Shown here one piece after another: positions 1-7,727 of a stretch of DNA of 64,000 nucleotides. Where the stretch lies: the NCBI GenBank assembly GCA_023428755.1, contig JAEYWX010000008.1, positions 42,293 through 106,292 of the forward strand. Reading direction: 5' to 3'. This DNA comes from Bacteroidota bacterium. Lineage in GTDB: Bacteria; Bacteroidota; Bacteroidia; Chitinophagales; Chitinophagaceae. Each line of letters begins with the position of its first letter. The first letter of the stretch is position 1. Under the pieces are notes generated by a model. That model ran no database searches, was not told the origin of the DNA, and saw nothing but the letters and a program-made list of their open reading frames with translations. The translations under genes were made by a program, and so were the position numbers.

Positions 1-262
1 ACAGCCAGGTGGTGCCTGCTCCCTGCTCGTTCAATACAATCAGCAACTCAAATACATTCGTGCCATCGGGCCAGGAAGCAATGCTGTAACTGCGTAAGCG
101 TTTGCTTTGTTGTTCATGAATAGGAAATTCGAGTTGTACAAATTGGCCGGGTTTAAAATCAAACACATCGATTTCTGTAAGTTGGATCCAATAACGTTTT
201 GTATTGGGGGTTTCGTCAACAATGCGAATGATTTTGCCGGTACGCCAGGGTTGAAGCGCCAT
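1..262 (-). CDS. Ferredoxin-NADP reductase-like flavoprotein, N-terminal part
   Basis: The gene starts with ATG at 262 on the minus strand and runs off the left edge, leaving about 87 codons. The translation begins MALQPWRTGKIIRIVDETPN, continues with a GQFVQLEFP segment and then has RLRSYSIAS. That last motif is the RxYS(I/L) flavin-binding signature of the FAD-binding domain in ferredoxin-NADP reductase and oxygenase-reductase proteins. The family transfers electrons between NAD(P)H and an iron-sulfur partner through FAD. The NAD-binding domain and any fused 2Fe-2S domain lie outside the window, so the exact subfamily cannot be told. It could be a phenylacetyl-CoA-epoxidase-type reductase or a stand-alone reductase. 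Confidence 0.72.
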   Translation of the reverse strand, partial: MALQPWRTGKIIRIVDETPNTKRYWIQLTEIDVFDFKPGQFVQLEFPIHEQQSKRLRSYSIASWPDGTNVFELLIVLNEQGAGTTWL

Positions 263-408
263 GAGTTAGTTGTTTTAGTGCCTCAATTTATTTTATAAAT
301 GGGATAATGCAATCTTTTTTTACGAAAACGAGTGCGCTGGAGAAAGTTTGTTCAAAATACTTTCAAGCCAAGCCAGTAAGGAATTAAAATGCTGTTACAT
401 GTAATCAC

Positions 409-437
409 AAAAAAAGGGCCTTTGAAAGAAGGCCCTT
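409..437 (-). terminator. Rho-independent terminator of the dienelactone hydrolase gene
   Basis: A 7-bp perfect stem (AAGGGCC at 414-420 with GGCCCTT at 431-437) has a 10-nt loop. On the minus strand the stem is followed by a run of seven T. It lies about 20 nt downstream of the minus-strand gene that ends at 458. Confidence 0.8.
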
Positions 438-457
438 GCACCAAAATTGAATGGTAT

Positions 458-1288
458 TTACTGTTGTTGGAACAGCGATGTAAAAAATCCTTTCATATCG
501 TTCCAGCTGGCTGTATCGGCAGCTGCATTGTACTTGATGGGTATTTTAAACTTTTCGCCCATGGCTGTTGCATTGGGATTTGTAAATGCATGTACTGCAT
601 CTGCATATTCTTTAAATGTATAAGCAATGCCGGAAGAATCCATTTCGCTTTTGAACTTGGCTACTTCTTCAACAGGAACAAAGGGATCGGCTGCACCATG
701 ACAAACCAAAATCTTTGATTTCAGCAAGTCTTTATTTAATGGTGTGCCAACCAGGTTGCCATGGAAACTTACCACGCCTTTGAGATCAATACCCATGCGG
801 GCTGTATTCAACACCATTGCTCCGCCAAAGCAATAACCAATGGCCGCCACGTTAGTTGCATCGGTTTGCGGATAGGTTTTGATTTTTGCAATCGCCGCTT
901 CAATACGGCTCTTCGCCATTTGCGGGTTTTGATAAAAGGGTTTTGCAAAAGCGCCGGCACTATCGGGGTTGTCGGCTGTTTTACCGTTGCCATACATATC
1001 AATTGCCATGGCAATGTAACCGAGTTTGGCAAGTTCACGGGCACGCATCATACCATAATCTGTCAGTCCCCACCATTCAGGCACCACCAGTACGGCGGGC
1101 CGGGCGCCTTCAATACTTTCATCGTACACCACAAAGCCGTTCATGGTAACACTGTCGCCGGTGTAGGTAATACTTTCTTCTTTGAGAACAGGCTCTTTGG
1201 TTTCAGTTGTTGCAGTTTCGTTGTTGCAGGCAGCAAAGAATACAATTGCTGATACCGCTGACAAAAAGCGTAAAGACATACGTTTCAT
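458..1288 (-). CDS. Dienelactone hydrolase family lipoprotein
   Basis: This is an alpha/beta hydrolase of about 276 residues. The N-terminus MKRMSLRFLSAVSAI ends in FFAAC-NN, a lipobox, so export as a lipoprotein is predicted. The body has the dienelactone hydrolase pattern: VVPEWWGL after the first strands, a nucleophile elbow GYCFGG with Cys instead of Ser, an acidic AADPFVP turn, and AVHAF carrying the catalytic His. The family cleaves dienelactones and other small ester or lactone substrates; the real substrate is unknown. I chose the start at 1288 because the open frame reaching 1483 runs through a GC-rich interspersed repeat, and only the shorter start gives a signal sequence directly. 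A terminator lies just downstream, and the divergent neighbour is atpD. Confidence 0.85.
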   Translation of the reverse strand: MKRMSLRFLSAVSAIVFFAACNNETATTETKEPVLKEESITYTGDSVTMNGFVVYDESIEGARPAVLVVPEWWGLTDYGMMRARELAKLGYIAMAIDMYGNGKTADNPDSAGAFAKPFYQNPQMAKSRIEAAIAKIKTYPQTDATNVAAIGYCFGGAMVLNTARMGIDLKGVVSFHGNLVGTPLNKDLLKSKILVCHGAADPFVPVEEVAKFKSEMDSSGIAYTFKEYADAVHAFTNPNATAMGEKFKIPIKYNAAADTASWNDMKGFFTSLFQQQ

Positions 1289-1399
1289 TCGTTTGTATTT
1301 TAAGTTGAACATTGGCCTAATAACCACAAAGTGAGCAAAAAGTTTTGAAAAGTAGGCCATTGTGCAAAAAGAGCCGGGCATTGTAATACCGTTCATTGG

Positions 1400-1456
1400 C
1401 TGCGGGATGGAAGCGGCACCGCAGCGCAGCGGAGGTACAGCGTACAGCCCGAACCG
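1400..1456. repeat. GC-rich interspersed repeat
   Basis: The segment is much more GC-rich than its surroundings and contains the words GGGATGGAAGCGGCA, GCAGCGCAGCGGAGG and GTACAGCGTACAGCCC. From memory it resembles short repeats scattered between genes in many Bacteroidota, with a GGGAT.GAAGCGGCA end and a GTA.AGCCC end. No second copy is present in this window, so family membership is recollection. Confidence 0.5.
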
Positions 1457-1537
1457 CAGAAAAATCAGGTGCAAAACGCTCATAGCCCCACGATTATCAG
1501 GCTTTTTTCCCCAATTTTAAAAATAGGCCATTACAAA

Positions 1538-1568
1538 TTGGCAATTCATTCGTCCACACTTACCTTTG
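1538..1568 (+). promoter_or_regulatory. Bacteroidota-type promoter of atpD
   Basis: TTG at 1538-1540 is followed by a 20-nt spacer and TACCTTTG at 1561-1568. This exactly matches the -33 TTG / -7 TAnnTTTG pattern of the Bacteroidota primary sigma factor. The start codon is 40 nt further down. Confidence 0.75.
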
Positions 1569-1608
1569 CGGCCAGTTTTCAAAACCATCTATTTAAATAA
1601 CATTCAAT

Positions 1609-3111
1609 ATGGCCAATACTGGTAAGGTAAAACAGGTTATCGGTGCCGTTGTAGACGTTCAGTTCAGCAACGGTCAGCTCCCGGAAATTTACAATGCACT
1701 TGAACTAAAACGTCCAAACGGCGATGTGCTGGTAATGGAAGTTCAGCAGCACCTTGGTGAAGACAGCGTACGTACCATTGCGATGGACGGTACCGAAGGT
1801 CTTGTTCGTGGAATGGAAGTGGTTGACACCGGTAAAAACATCCTGATGCCAACAGGTGAGGCCATCAATGGCCGTTTATTTAATGTAACCGGCGATGCAA
1901 TTGATGGTTTACCACAGGTGAGCAAAGCGAATGGCCGTGCCATCCACGCAAAGCCACCGGCTTTCGAACAACTCTCTACTGCCAGTGAAGTGCTTTTCAC
2001 CGGTATTAAAGTAATTGACCTGATTGAGCCTTACGCAAAGGGTGGTAAAATTGGTTTGTTTGGTGGTGCGGGTGTAGGTAAAACCGTATTGATCCAGGAA
2101 TTGATCAACAATATCGCTAAAGGTTATGGTGGTTTGTCGGTATTTGCCGGTGTAGGTGAGCGTACCCGTGAAGGAAACGATCTGTTGCGTGAAATGATTG
2201 AAGCTGGTATCATGAAATATGGTGACAACTTCAAACACAGCATGGAAGAAGGTGGATGGGATCTTTCTAAAGTGGATATGGAAGGTTTAAAAGAATCAAA
2301 AGCAACCTTCGTGTTTGGTCAAATGAACGAACCTCCGGGAGCACGTGCCCGTGTAGCCCTTTCCGGTTTAACAATCGCTGAGTACTTCCGTGATGGAGAT
2401 GGTACCGGCAAAGGAAAGGACATCTTGTTCTTCGTAGATAATATCTTCCGTTTCACACAGGCAGGTTCTGAAGTATCTGCGTTGTTAGGCCGTATGCCTT
2501 CAGCGGTAGGTTACCAGCCAACACTTGCTACAGAAATGGGATTGATGCAGGAGCGTATCACTTCAACACGTAACGGTTCAATTACCTCTGTACAGGCGGT
2601 ATATGTACCTGCGGATGACTTGACCGATCCGGCACCTGCAACAACATTTGCTCACCTGGATGCTACTACCGTATTGGATCGTAAGATCGCTGACTTAGGT
2701 ATCTATCCTGCGGTAAGTCCGTTGGAATCTACTTCACGTATTCTTACGCCTGCAATTGTAGGTGAAGCGCATTACAATACTGCCAACCGTGTGAAGCTAA
2801 TCCTTCAGCGTTACAAGGAACTGCAGGATATCATCGCTATCCTTGGTATGGATGAATTGAGCGAAGAAGATAAAATGACTGTATTCCGTGCACGTAAAGT
2901 ACAGCGTTTCCTTTCGCAGCCATTCCATGTAGCGGAAGCGTTTACCGGTTTGAAAGGTGTATTCGTAAGCATCGAAGACACAATCCGTGGATTTAACATG
3001 ATCATGGATGGTGAAGTAGATGAGTATCCTGAAGCTTCTTTCAACCTCGTTGGTACAATTGAAGATGCCATCGAAAAAGGTAAGAAGTTAATGGCAGCAG
3101 CGAAAGGATAA
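1609..3111 (+). CDS. atpD: F1F0 ATP synthase subunit beta
   Basis: This is the catalytic beta subunit of the F1 head, 500 residues, full length for the family. It hydrolyses or makes ATP at the alpha-beta interface. Visible motifs are the Walker A loop GGAGVGKT around residue 155-162, the GERTREGNDL segment, the FGQMNEPPGAR segment, Walker B ILFFVDNIFRFTQAG, and ALLGRMPSAVGYQPTLATEMG. The gene has its own promoter and is followed 81 nt later by atpC. As usual in Bacteroidota, the pair stands apart from the other atp genes, none of which are in this window. Confidence 0.98.
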   Translation: MANTGKVKQVIGAVVDVQFSNGQLPEIYNALELKRPNGDVLVMEVQQHLGEDSVRTIAMDGTEGLVRGMEVVDTGKNILMPTGEAINGRLFNVTGDAIDGLPQVSKANGRAIHAKPPAFEQLSTASEVLFTGIKVIDLIEPYAKGGKIGLFGGAGVGKTVLIQELINNIAKGYGGLSVFAGVGERTREGNDLLREMIEAGIMKYGDNFKHSMEEGGWDLSKVDMEGLKESKATFVFGQMNEPPGARARVALSGLTIAEYFRDGDGTGKGKDILFFVDNIFRFTQAGSEVSALLGRMPSAVGYQPTLATEMGLMQERITSTRNGSITSVQAVYVPADDLTDPAPATTFAHLDATTVLDRKIADLGIYPAVSPLESTSRILTPAIVGEAHYNTANRVKLILQRYKELQDIIAILGMDELSEEDKMTVFRARKVQRFLSQPFHVAEAFTGLKGVFVSIEDTIRGFNMIMDGEVDEYPEASFNLVGTIEDAIEKGKKLMAAAKG

Positions 3112-3192
3112 TTAATTTGAAAATTTGAAAATGGGTTAATTTGAAAATGATACCCATTGTTAAATTTCCAAATCCACAAATTTTCAAATTGT
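3112..3192. repeat. AATTTGAAAAT direct and inverted repeats between atpD and atpC
   Basis: After the atpD stop the sequence carries AATTTGAAAATTTGAAAATG, then AATTTGAAAATG again, then the inverted form AAATTTTCAAATT directly before the atpC start. The outer copies can pair into a long AT-rich hairpin in the intercistronic mRNA. This is typical Bacteroidota repeat vocabulary; any function is inference. Confidence 0.65.
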
Positions 3193-3447
3193 ATGAATTT
3201 AGAAATATTAACTCCACTCGGAAAAACATACAGCGGCGAAGTGATCGGCGTTCAGTTACCCGGTATTGACGGTAGCTTTGAAGTGCTCGATAACCACGCT
3301 CCTCTGGTGAGTGCATTGAAAGCCGGACAGTTAAAAGTGCTGGTTGAAAAGAACCGTAATGAATCGTACAAGATTCAGGGTGGTTTTGTAGAAGTGCTCA
3401 ATAACAAAGTAACCGTGCTGGTTGAAGGAAGTGAAGCTGTTAAATAG
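3193..3447 (+). CDS. atpC: F1F0 ATP synthase subunit epsilon (short form)
   Basis: It encodes the epsilon subunit of the central stalk, only 84 residues from MNLEILTPLGKTYSGEV. The beta-sandwich domain is recognisable (GVQLPGIDGSFEVLDNHAPLVSAL, split here as GVQLPGIDG and FEVLDNHAPLVSAL). The C-terminal two-helix domain that inhibits ATP hydrolysis in many bacteria is absent, and the protein ends at the final beta strand (VTVLVEGSEAVK). Short epsilon subunits are common in Bacteroidota. The ATG at 3193 was chosen because the upstream in-frame start lies in the AT-rich repeat. A strong terminator follows. Confidence 0.93.
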   Translation: MNLEILTPLGKTYSGEVIGVQLPGIDGSFEVLDNHAPLVSALKAGQLKVLVEKNRNESYKIQGGFVEVLNNKVTVLVEGSEAVK

Positions 3448-3463
3448 CATCAGATAAATTTTA

Positions 3464-3497
3464 AAAGTCCCCCGCTACTAAACGGGGGACTTTTTTT
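3464..3497 (+). terminator. Rho-independent terminator of atpD-atpC
   Basis: A 10-bp stem (AAGTCCCCCG with CGGGGGACTT) and an 8-nt loop end in a T7 run, 17 nt after the atpC stop. Confidence 0.92.
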
Positions 3498-3519
3498 ATC
3501 TTACTACAAATAGCTGCAC

Positions 3520-3870
3520 ATGAAATACATCATCTTCATCCTGTTTATCTGCTCCGTTACAACAATCAACGCACAAACACAACGAATCAAAGACCTGTTA
3601 CCGCAAGGTGGCGATATTAATGCATCGCAGAACACGGGAGCACAAAAAGCAGAACAGCGTCAGTTTTATACAATGACTTCTGTAAACGAAACAATATTGT
3701 TGTACCTGGATGGTAAGCCAAATCTGTTTAAAGGAGCATCGTTGATGCTACAAATGATCGCACCGAACAAAATAAGCTGTATGGAAATTATAACAGATGA
3801 AAAAAAGATTGCAGGATACACAAAAGATGCAAACATTAAGAAACTCATTATCTTAGAAACGATTGAATAA
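3520..3870 (+). CDS. Small secreted protein of unknown function
   Basis: A 116-residue protein with a clear signal peptide (MKYIIFILFICSVTTINAQ, probable cleavage after NAQ). The mature part has no Cys pairs, metal motif or repeat that I recognise. It mixes a polar N-terminal stretch rich in Gln and Asn with a hydrophobic C-terminal half. It lies between the atpC terminator and the VOC gene in the same direction, with spacing of about 100 nt to the next gene, so co-transcription is possible. I do not recognise the family. Confidence 0.6.
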   Translation: MKYIIFILFICSVTTINAQTQRIKDLLPQGGDINASQNTGAQKAEQRQFYTMTSVNETILLYLDGKPNLFKGASLMLQMIAPNKISCMEIITDEKKIAGYTKDANIKKLIILETIE

Positions 3871-3971
3871 TCAACTTTATAGCAACAGAACAGGTAGCTG
3901 AAAAACTTCAATTTCTCCACCCCGTTTTTTTCTGCATCTTTCCTATCTTCACGCACTTCAAAAAAAATGAT

Positions 3972-5030
3972 ATGCGCAGGATCATCAGTGGTATTCAGCA
4001 GGTAGGAATCGGTGTTACCAATGCCGACGAAGCTTTTGTATGGTATAACAAACATTTTGGAACCGATGTGGTGGTGTTTAAAGATGCGGCCCGTGCTGAG
4101 CTGATGAAGCGTTATACCGGTGGTGAAGGGCATGAGCGTTATGCTATTCTTGCTATCAATATGCAAGGTGGTGGCGGTTTCGAAATTTGGGAATACCGCA
4201 GCCGTAAATCGCAACCGGCAGCTTTTGAAGTGCAGTTGGGCGATACAGGCATCTTCGTCATTAAAATAAAATGTAAGAATGTAAAAGCGGCTTATGCTGA
4301 GTATCAGAAAGCAGGCTTGAATTTATTAAGTGCACCGAAAGAAAATCCGGGTGGTATTGAATCATTCTTCTTAAAAGATCCTTACGGAAATATTTTTGAA
4401 GTAATGGCCGATGATAACTGGTTTGGCGATACAGGCAGATATACCGGTGGTGTATGTGGTGTAACGATTGGTGTGAGTTCGATTGCAAAAGCAATTCCGT
4501 TTTATGAAAAGGTATTGGGCTACGATAAGCAATTGTTTTTGGATGAAGGTCATTACGAAGAGTTCAGCAAAATGCCAGGTGGCCAGCATCATTTCAAACG
4601 TGTAATGCTTGGTCATACACGCAAACAGGAAGGTGCGTTTTCAAAACTGCTTGGTCCAACATACATTGAGTTAATAGAAGTAACTGATCGCACTCCAAAG
4701 AAAATATTTGAGAACCGTTATTGGGGCGATCAGGGATATATTCATCTCTGTTTCGATATTAATGGATACGAAGAGCATGAACGCATTTGCAATGAAAATG
4801 GGTTTCCGTTTACTGTTGATAGTGCCAATAGTTTTGATATGGGTGAAGCTGCAGGTCACTTCTCTTATAACGAAGATCCCGACGGTACATGGATCGAGTA
4901 TGTAGAAACACATCGTGTTCCTATTCTTAAAAAGATTGGCTGGTATTTAAATCTTAAAAACAGAAACCCCGAAAAGCCATTGCCTAACTGGATGGTGAAG
5001 AGCTTAAGTTTTTCGAGAGTGAAAGTATAG
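3972..5030 (+). CDS. Two-domain VOC (glyoxalase/dioxygenase fold) protein
   Basis: This 352-residue protein has two tandem vicinal-oxygen-chelate modules. The first starts at ISGIQQVGIGVTNADEAFVW and ends with FFLKDPYGNIFEVM near residue 140. The second starts at GGVCGVTIGVSSIAKAIPFYE and ends with YNEDPDGTWIEYVE near residue 310. The DP.G..(I/F)E.. strands are the family signature, and the Glu in each is a usual metal ligand. The family covers glyoxalase I, extradiol dioxygenases and 4-hydroxyphenylpyruvate dioxygenase. This protein lacks convincing HPPD C-terminal motifs, so no substrate is assigned. No signal peptide is seen. It converges with the YqgE gene, and a double-hairpin repeat lies between them. 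Confidence 0.8.
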   Translation: MRRIISGIQQVGIGVTNADEAFVWYNKHFGTDVVVFKDAARAELMKRYTGGEGHERYAILAINMQGGGGFEIWEYRSRKSQPAAFEVQLGDTGIFVIKIKCKNVKAAYAEYQKAGLNLLSAPKENPGGIESFFLKDPYGNIFEVMADDNWFGDTGRYTGGVCGVTIGVSSIAKAIPFYEKVLGYDKQLFLDEGHYEEFSKMPGGQHHFKRVMLGHTRKQEGAFSKLLGPTYIELIEVTDRTPKKIFENRYWGDQGYIHLCFDINGYEEHERICNENGFPFTVDSANSFDMGEAAGHFSYNEDPDGTWIEYVETHRVPILKKIGWYLNLKNRNPEKPLPNWMVKSLSFSRVKV

Positions 5031-5034
5031 TAGT

Positions 5035-5106
5035 CTTGAGCGTCCTTCGGCTTCGCTCAGGATCGAAGGAAGTTATTGAGTCCATCGAGCGATAGTCGAG
5101 ATGGAC
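5035..5106. repeat. Double-hairpin intergenic repeat between convergent genes
   Basis: Two stem-loops stand side by side: TCCTTCG (5043-5049) pairs with CGAAGGA (5064-5070), and GTCCATC (5080-5086) pairs with GATGGAC (5100-5106). The words CTTCGGCTTCGCTCAGGAT and CCATCGAGCGATAGTCGAG are familiar as dispersed repeats in this group of bacteria (recollection). There is no T tract, so a role as a bidirectional terminator or mRNA end is inference. Confidence 0.6.
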
Positions 5107-5123
5107 GTTTGAAAAGTTAGTTA

Positions 5124-5675
5124 TTAATTCAGCTGCGGATCAATCGGGTAGTGGATCAGTTGTTCAAACTTTCCACCCAATGATTTTACCGATTCTTTCC
5201 AGATATGATCGATCTCTGTCTGAAATACAAGTTTTCGGGTAGCGTTTGCCGTTAGCCAGCTTTTTTCTTTCATTTCGTCCGAGAGTTGTCCATTGCCCCA
5301 GCCGCTGTAGCCCAGATAAAAGCGAATTTTTCCAAGATCGAGTGTGCCTTTTTTCAGCATGCTGATCACCATATCAAAATCTCCACCCCAGTAAATATCG
5401 TTTGTGATCGCTTGTCCGCCGGGAATTTCATTGGGCAGTTGGTGCAAAAAATGAAGTGTATCCATTTGCACAGGTCCGCCATAATGTACGGGTACAGCGT
5501 AACCTTCCAGGTCGGTAATCAACTGATCCAGGGTTTGTTCAAATGCACGGTTGATCACCAGCCCGAAACTGCCTTCGTCTTTGTGTTCGCACAGCAACAC
5601 AACGGTACGCATGAAGTTGGGATCTTTCAAAAATGGATCGGAGATCAATAATATGCCGGTACCCGGTTCAATCAT
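5124..5675 (-). CDS. YqgE/AlgH family protein
   Basis: The 183-residue product starts MIEPGTGILLISDPFLKDPN and continues with FMRTVVLLCEHKDEGSFGLV and INRAF. This is the hallmark N-terminus of the YqgE/AlgH family (usual length 180-190). Other family features are the VHYGGPVQMDTLHFLH segment and the late GYSGWGNGQLSDEM segment. The biochemical role of the family is not settled; AlgH was linked to alginate regulation in Pseudomonas. No signal peptide is present, so it is cytoplasmic. It converges with the VOC gene and diverges from the sensor kinase. Confidence 0.93.
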   Translation of the reverse strand: MIEPGTGILLISDPFLKDPNFMRTVVLLCEHKDEGSFGLVINRAFEQTLDQLITDLEGYAVPVHYGGPVQMDTLHFLHQLPNEIPGGQAITNDIYWGGDFDMVISMLKKGTLDLGKIRFYLGYSGWGNGQLSDEMKEKSWLTANATRKLVFQTEIDHIWKESVKSLGGKFEQLIHYPIDPQLN

Positions 5676-5845
5676 AGAATTAATTTACATCGGAATTTTC
5701 AAATTTTCATTTTTTTTAGCAGGCTTCTGTCAAAACCACGTTAAAAAGTACCCGCCTTTTTAAATCAGTTATTTCCTGTTACTTTCACGGGTATTTTTGC
5801 AGACATTGCAGTTTCACACAATCAATTCAATTGTAAACGCAAAAC

Positions 5846-7174
5846 ATGAAAAGAATTTTTCCCGTCATAATTGCTTTGATCACATTGTCGTTACTGGGTA
5901 TCATTTATGTACAGGTATCCTGGCTGCGCAATCTTGCATTGTTGAGGGAAGAGCAGTTAAAAGAAAAATTATCAGCCGTTATACAAACCGTAGGTGAGGA
6001 ATTGGTGGTGCAGCGGAGCGATGCGTTTAATAATCTGGGCCGCATGCCTGGTATGAAATTCCCCGGCGATGGATATGATATTTACAAACAGTTTTCTGTA
6101 ACCAACCGGTTCACCATTTTTGAAATAAAAGAAAAACTGCAGAAAGCGTTTCAGCGACAGAATTTAAAGGATACAGAATTTGAATTTGCCGTAGCCAGTG
6201 ATAATGTGTTTGGGCATTACGAGCTCAAATCGCCACGCTTTATGGAAATGGCATCTGATACGGTGCATAATTTAAAAGCATGGTATCCTTTAGTGGCCAG
6301 CAGCGGAAGTATTTTGGAAAGTCTTGCACCCGATGAGGTGTTTGTGATTGTGGTGCCCGACGTAAAAAGCTATGTGATCCAATCGCTGGGATGGATGATC
6401 GCAGGTTCTGTGTTGTTTACTCTCATCATTGTAACAGCATTTTTCCTTACGGTACGAACCTTGCTGCGCCAGAAAAAACTGGGCGACATGAAAAATGATT
6501 TTATCAATAACATGACGCATGAGTTGAAAACACCATTGGCTACTATTTCATTGGCAGTAGATGCTCTCCGGAATGAAAAGGTGCTCAGCAATCCTGAGAA
6601 GTTGAGCTACTTCACCAACATGATCAAGGATGAAAACAAACGCATGAACAAGCATGTAGAATCTATTTTACAGGCTGCACAAATGGAGCGCCAGGAAGTG
6701 CAGTTAAACCTGCGTGAATTACATGTACATGCGATCATTAAAAATGTATTAAACAATCTGCAATTACAAATTGAAGAAAAGCAGGGCAAAGTAGATGTGC
6801 AGCTGACTGCGGTTAACGATCTGATGGAAGCAGATGAAGTGCATTTGACCAATCTAATCAACAATCTTGTTGACAATGCATTGAAATATTCGAAAGATAA
6901 TTCGTTTCAGTTAAACATCTCCACAAAAAATATCGGCAAGTCCATTCGTATCACAGTAGAAGATCATGGCATTGGTATGAACAAAGAAACACTGGCCCGT
7001 GTGTTTGAAAAATTTTACCGGGCCCACACCGGCAACGTACATAATGTAAAAGGCTTTGGTCTTGGGTTGAGTTATGTAAAAACGATGGTGGAGGCACATG
7101 GCGGCAAAGTAAAAGTGGATAGCGTATTGGGGAAAGGCAGCACGTTTACTGTTGATTTGCCGTTGAAGAAATAG
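5846..7174 (+). CDS. Sensor histidine kinase
   Basis: A 442-residue membrane kinase. Transmembrane segments lie at about residues 4-24 and 180-202, enclosing a periplasmic sensor region of about 155 residues without recognisable domain motifs. The cytoplasmic part has the dimerisation/phosphoacceptor box NNMTHELKTPLATIS with His at residue 225, the N box NNLVDNALKYS, the G1 box VEDHGIGM, the F box FEKFYRAHTG and the G2 box GFGLGLSYVK. No HAMP domain is obvious. The family autophosphorylates on His and passes phosphate to a response regulator; no regulator gene is adjacent, so the kinase is an orphan here. A TATTTTTG element at 5792-5799 fits the -7 consensus, but its -33 box is weak. Confidence 0.93.
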   Translation: MKRIFPVIIALITLSLLGIIYVQVSWLRNLALLREEQLKEKLSAVIQTVGEELVVQRSDAFNNLGRMPGMKFPGDGYDIYKQFSVTNRFTIFEIKEKLQKAFQRQNLKDTEFEFAVASDNVFGHYELKSPRFMEMASDTVHNLKAWYPLVASSGSILESLAPDEVFVIVVPDVKSYVIQSLGWMIAGSVLFTLIIVTAFFLTVRTLLRQKKLGDMKNDFINNMTHELKTPLATISLAVDALRNEKVLSNPEKLSYFTNMIKDENKRMNKHVESILQAAQMERQEVQLNLRELHVHAIIKNVLNNLQLQIEEKQGKVDVQLTAVNDLMEADEVHLTNLINNLVDNALKYSKDNSFQLNISTKNIGKSIRITVEDHGIGMNKETLARVFEKFYRAHTGNVHNVKGFGLGLSYVKTMVEAHGGKVKVDSVLGKGSTFTVDLPLKK

Positions 7175-7220
7175 AACTAAGAGTATTTATTTAATATTGA
7201 TTATTAAAGTAATACTAACC

Positions 7221-7727
7221 ATGAAGCATTTAATATACTTTATTATCCTGTTTCTGCTGTTACATAATAATGGATTATCTCAAAAAAGAGATTTAGATCA
7301 AACAATCTGGAAGTCAGAGGTTGAGAAAGTTGTTTTTAACAAAATCACCGATTTCGATCAAGATTCAACCCGTTTTATCGAAGTTTTTTTGGTTTTTCAA
7401 ATCAGGCAGAATGCTCAACCTGTAATACGTACCTTCCTCTTATCTGGAAGTGGTATTATAGATAGTTCATTAAATAAGCCCGAACGATTATACGGCACAT
7501 CTTTTTTTGCAAGTAATGTTTTGCAAAAGCTCAGTTCTCAGACTAGTTCCTACTTTATTCAACCGTTACTGTTTGGCAAGACGATGGAAATTGATGATCA
7601 TGTAATTGATCCAGAGTTTTATACAATTGGTAATCTCCCTACGCTGGCTTTGATTGAAAACAATGCCAACCTCAAAACAATAATTGTTTCCAGACAATTG
7701 GACTATATCTATACCGTAGTGCAATAA
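7221..7727 (+). CDS. Secreted protein of unknown function
   Basis: A 168-residue product starting MKHLIYFIILFLLLHNNGLS with a cleavable signal peptide (probable cut after LSQ). The mature protein alternates polar and hydrophobic strands and has no motif I recognise. Base composition looks somewhat more AT-rich than the surrounding genes. It starts 46 nt after the kinase stop and may share its transcript. The ATG at 7221 was chosen over the upstream in-frame start because it places the signal peptide at the N-terminus. Confidence 0.55.
   Translation: MKHLIYFIILFLLLHNNGLSQKRDLDQTIWKSEVEKVVFNKITDFDQDSTRFIEVFLVFQIRQNAQPVIRTFLLSGSGIIDSSLNKPERLYGTSFFASNVLQKLSSQTSSYFIQPLLFGKTMEIDDHVIDPEFYTIGNLPTLALIENNANLKTIIVSRQLDYIYTVVQ

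Larger units (their letters stand above)
1289..1608. other. Intergenic region between divergent genes
   Basis: This 320-bp gap separates the hydrolase gene (minus) from atpD (plus). It holds a GC-rich repeat at 1400-1456 and the atpD promoter at 1538-1568. No further gene is apparent. The minus-strand open frame extending into it is judged non-coding. Confidence 0.6.

Noticed and set aside
1289..1483. N-terminal extension of the dienelactone hydrolase frame
   Set aside because: It is encoded by a GC-rich interspersed repeat and would place the lipoprotein signal 65 residues inside the protein.
3972..5030. Annotation of the VOC protein as 4-hydroxyphenylpyruvate dioxygenase
   Set aside because: Both VOC modules are present, but the distinctive HPPD C-terminal motifs were not found, so only the superfamily is claimed.
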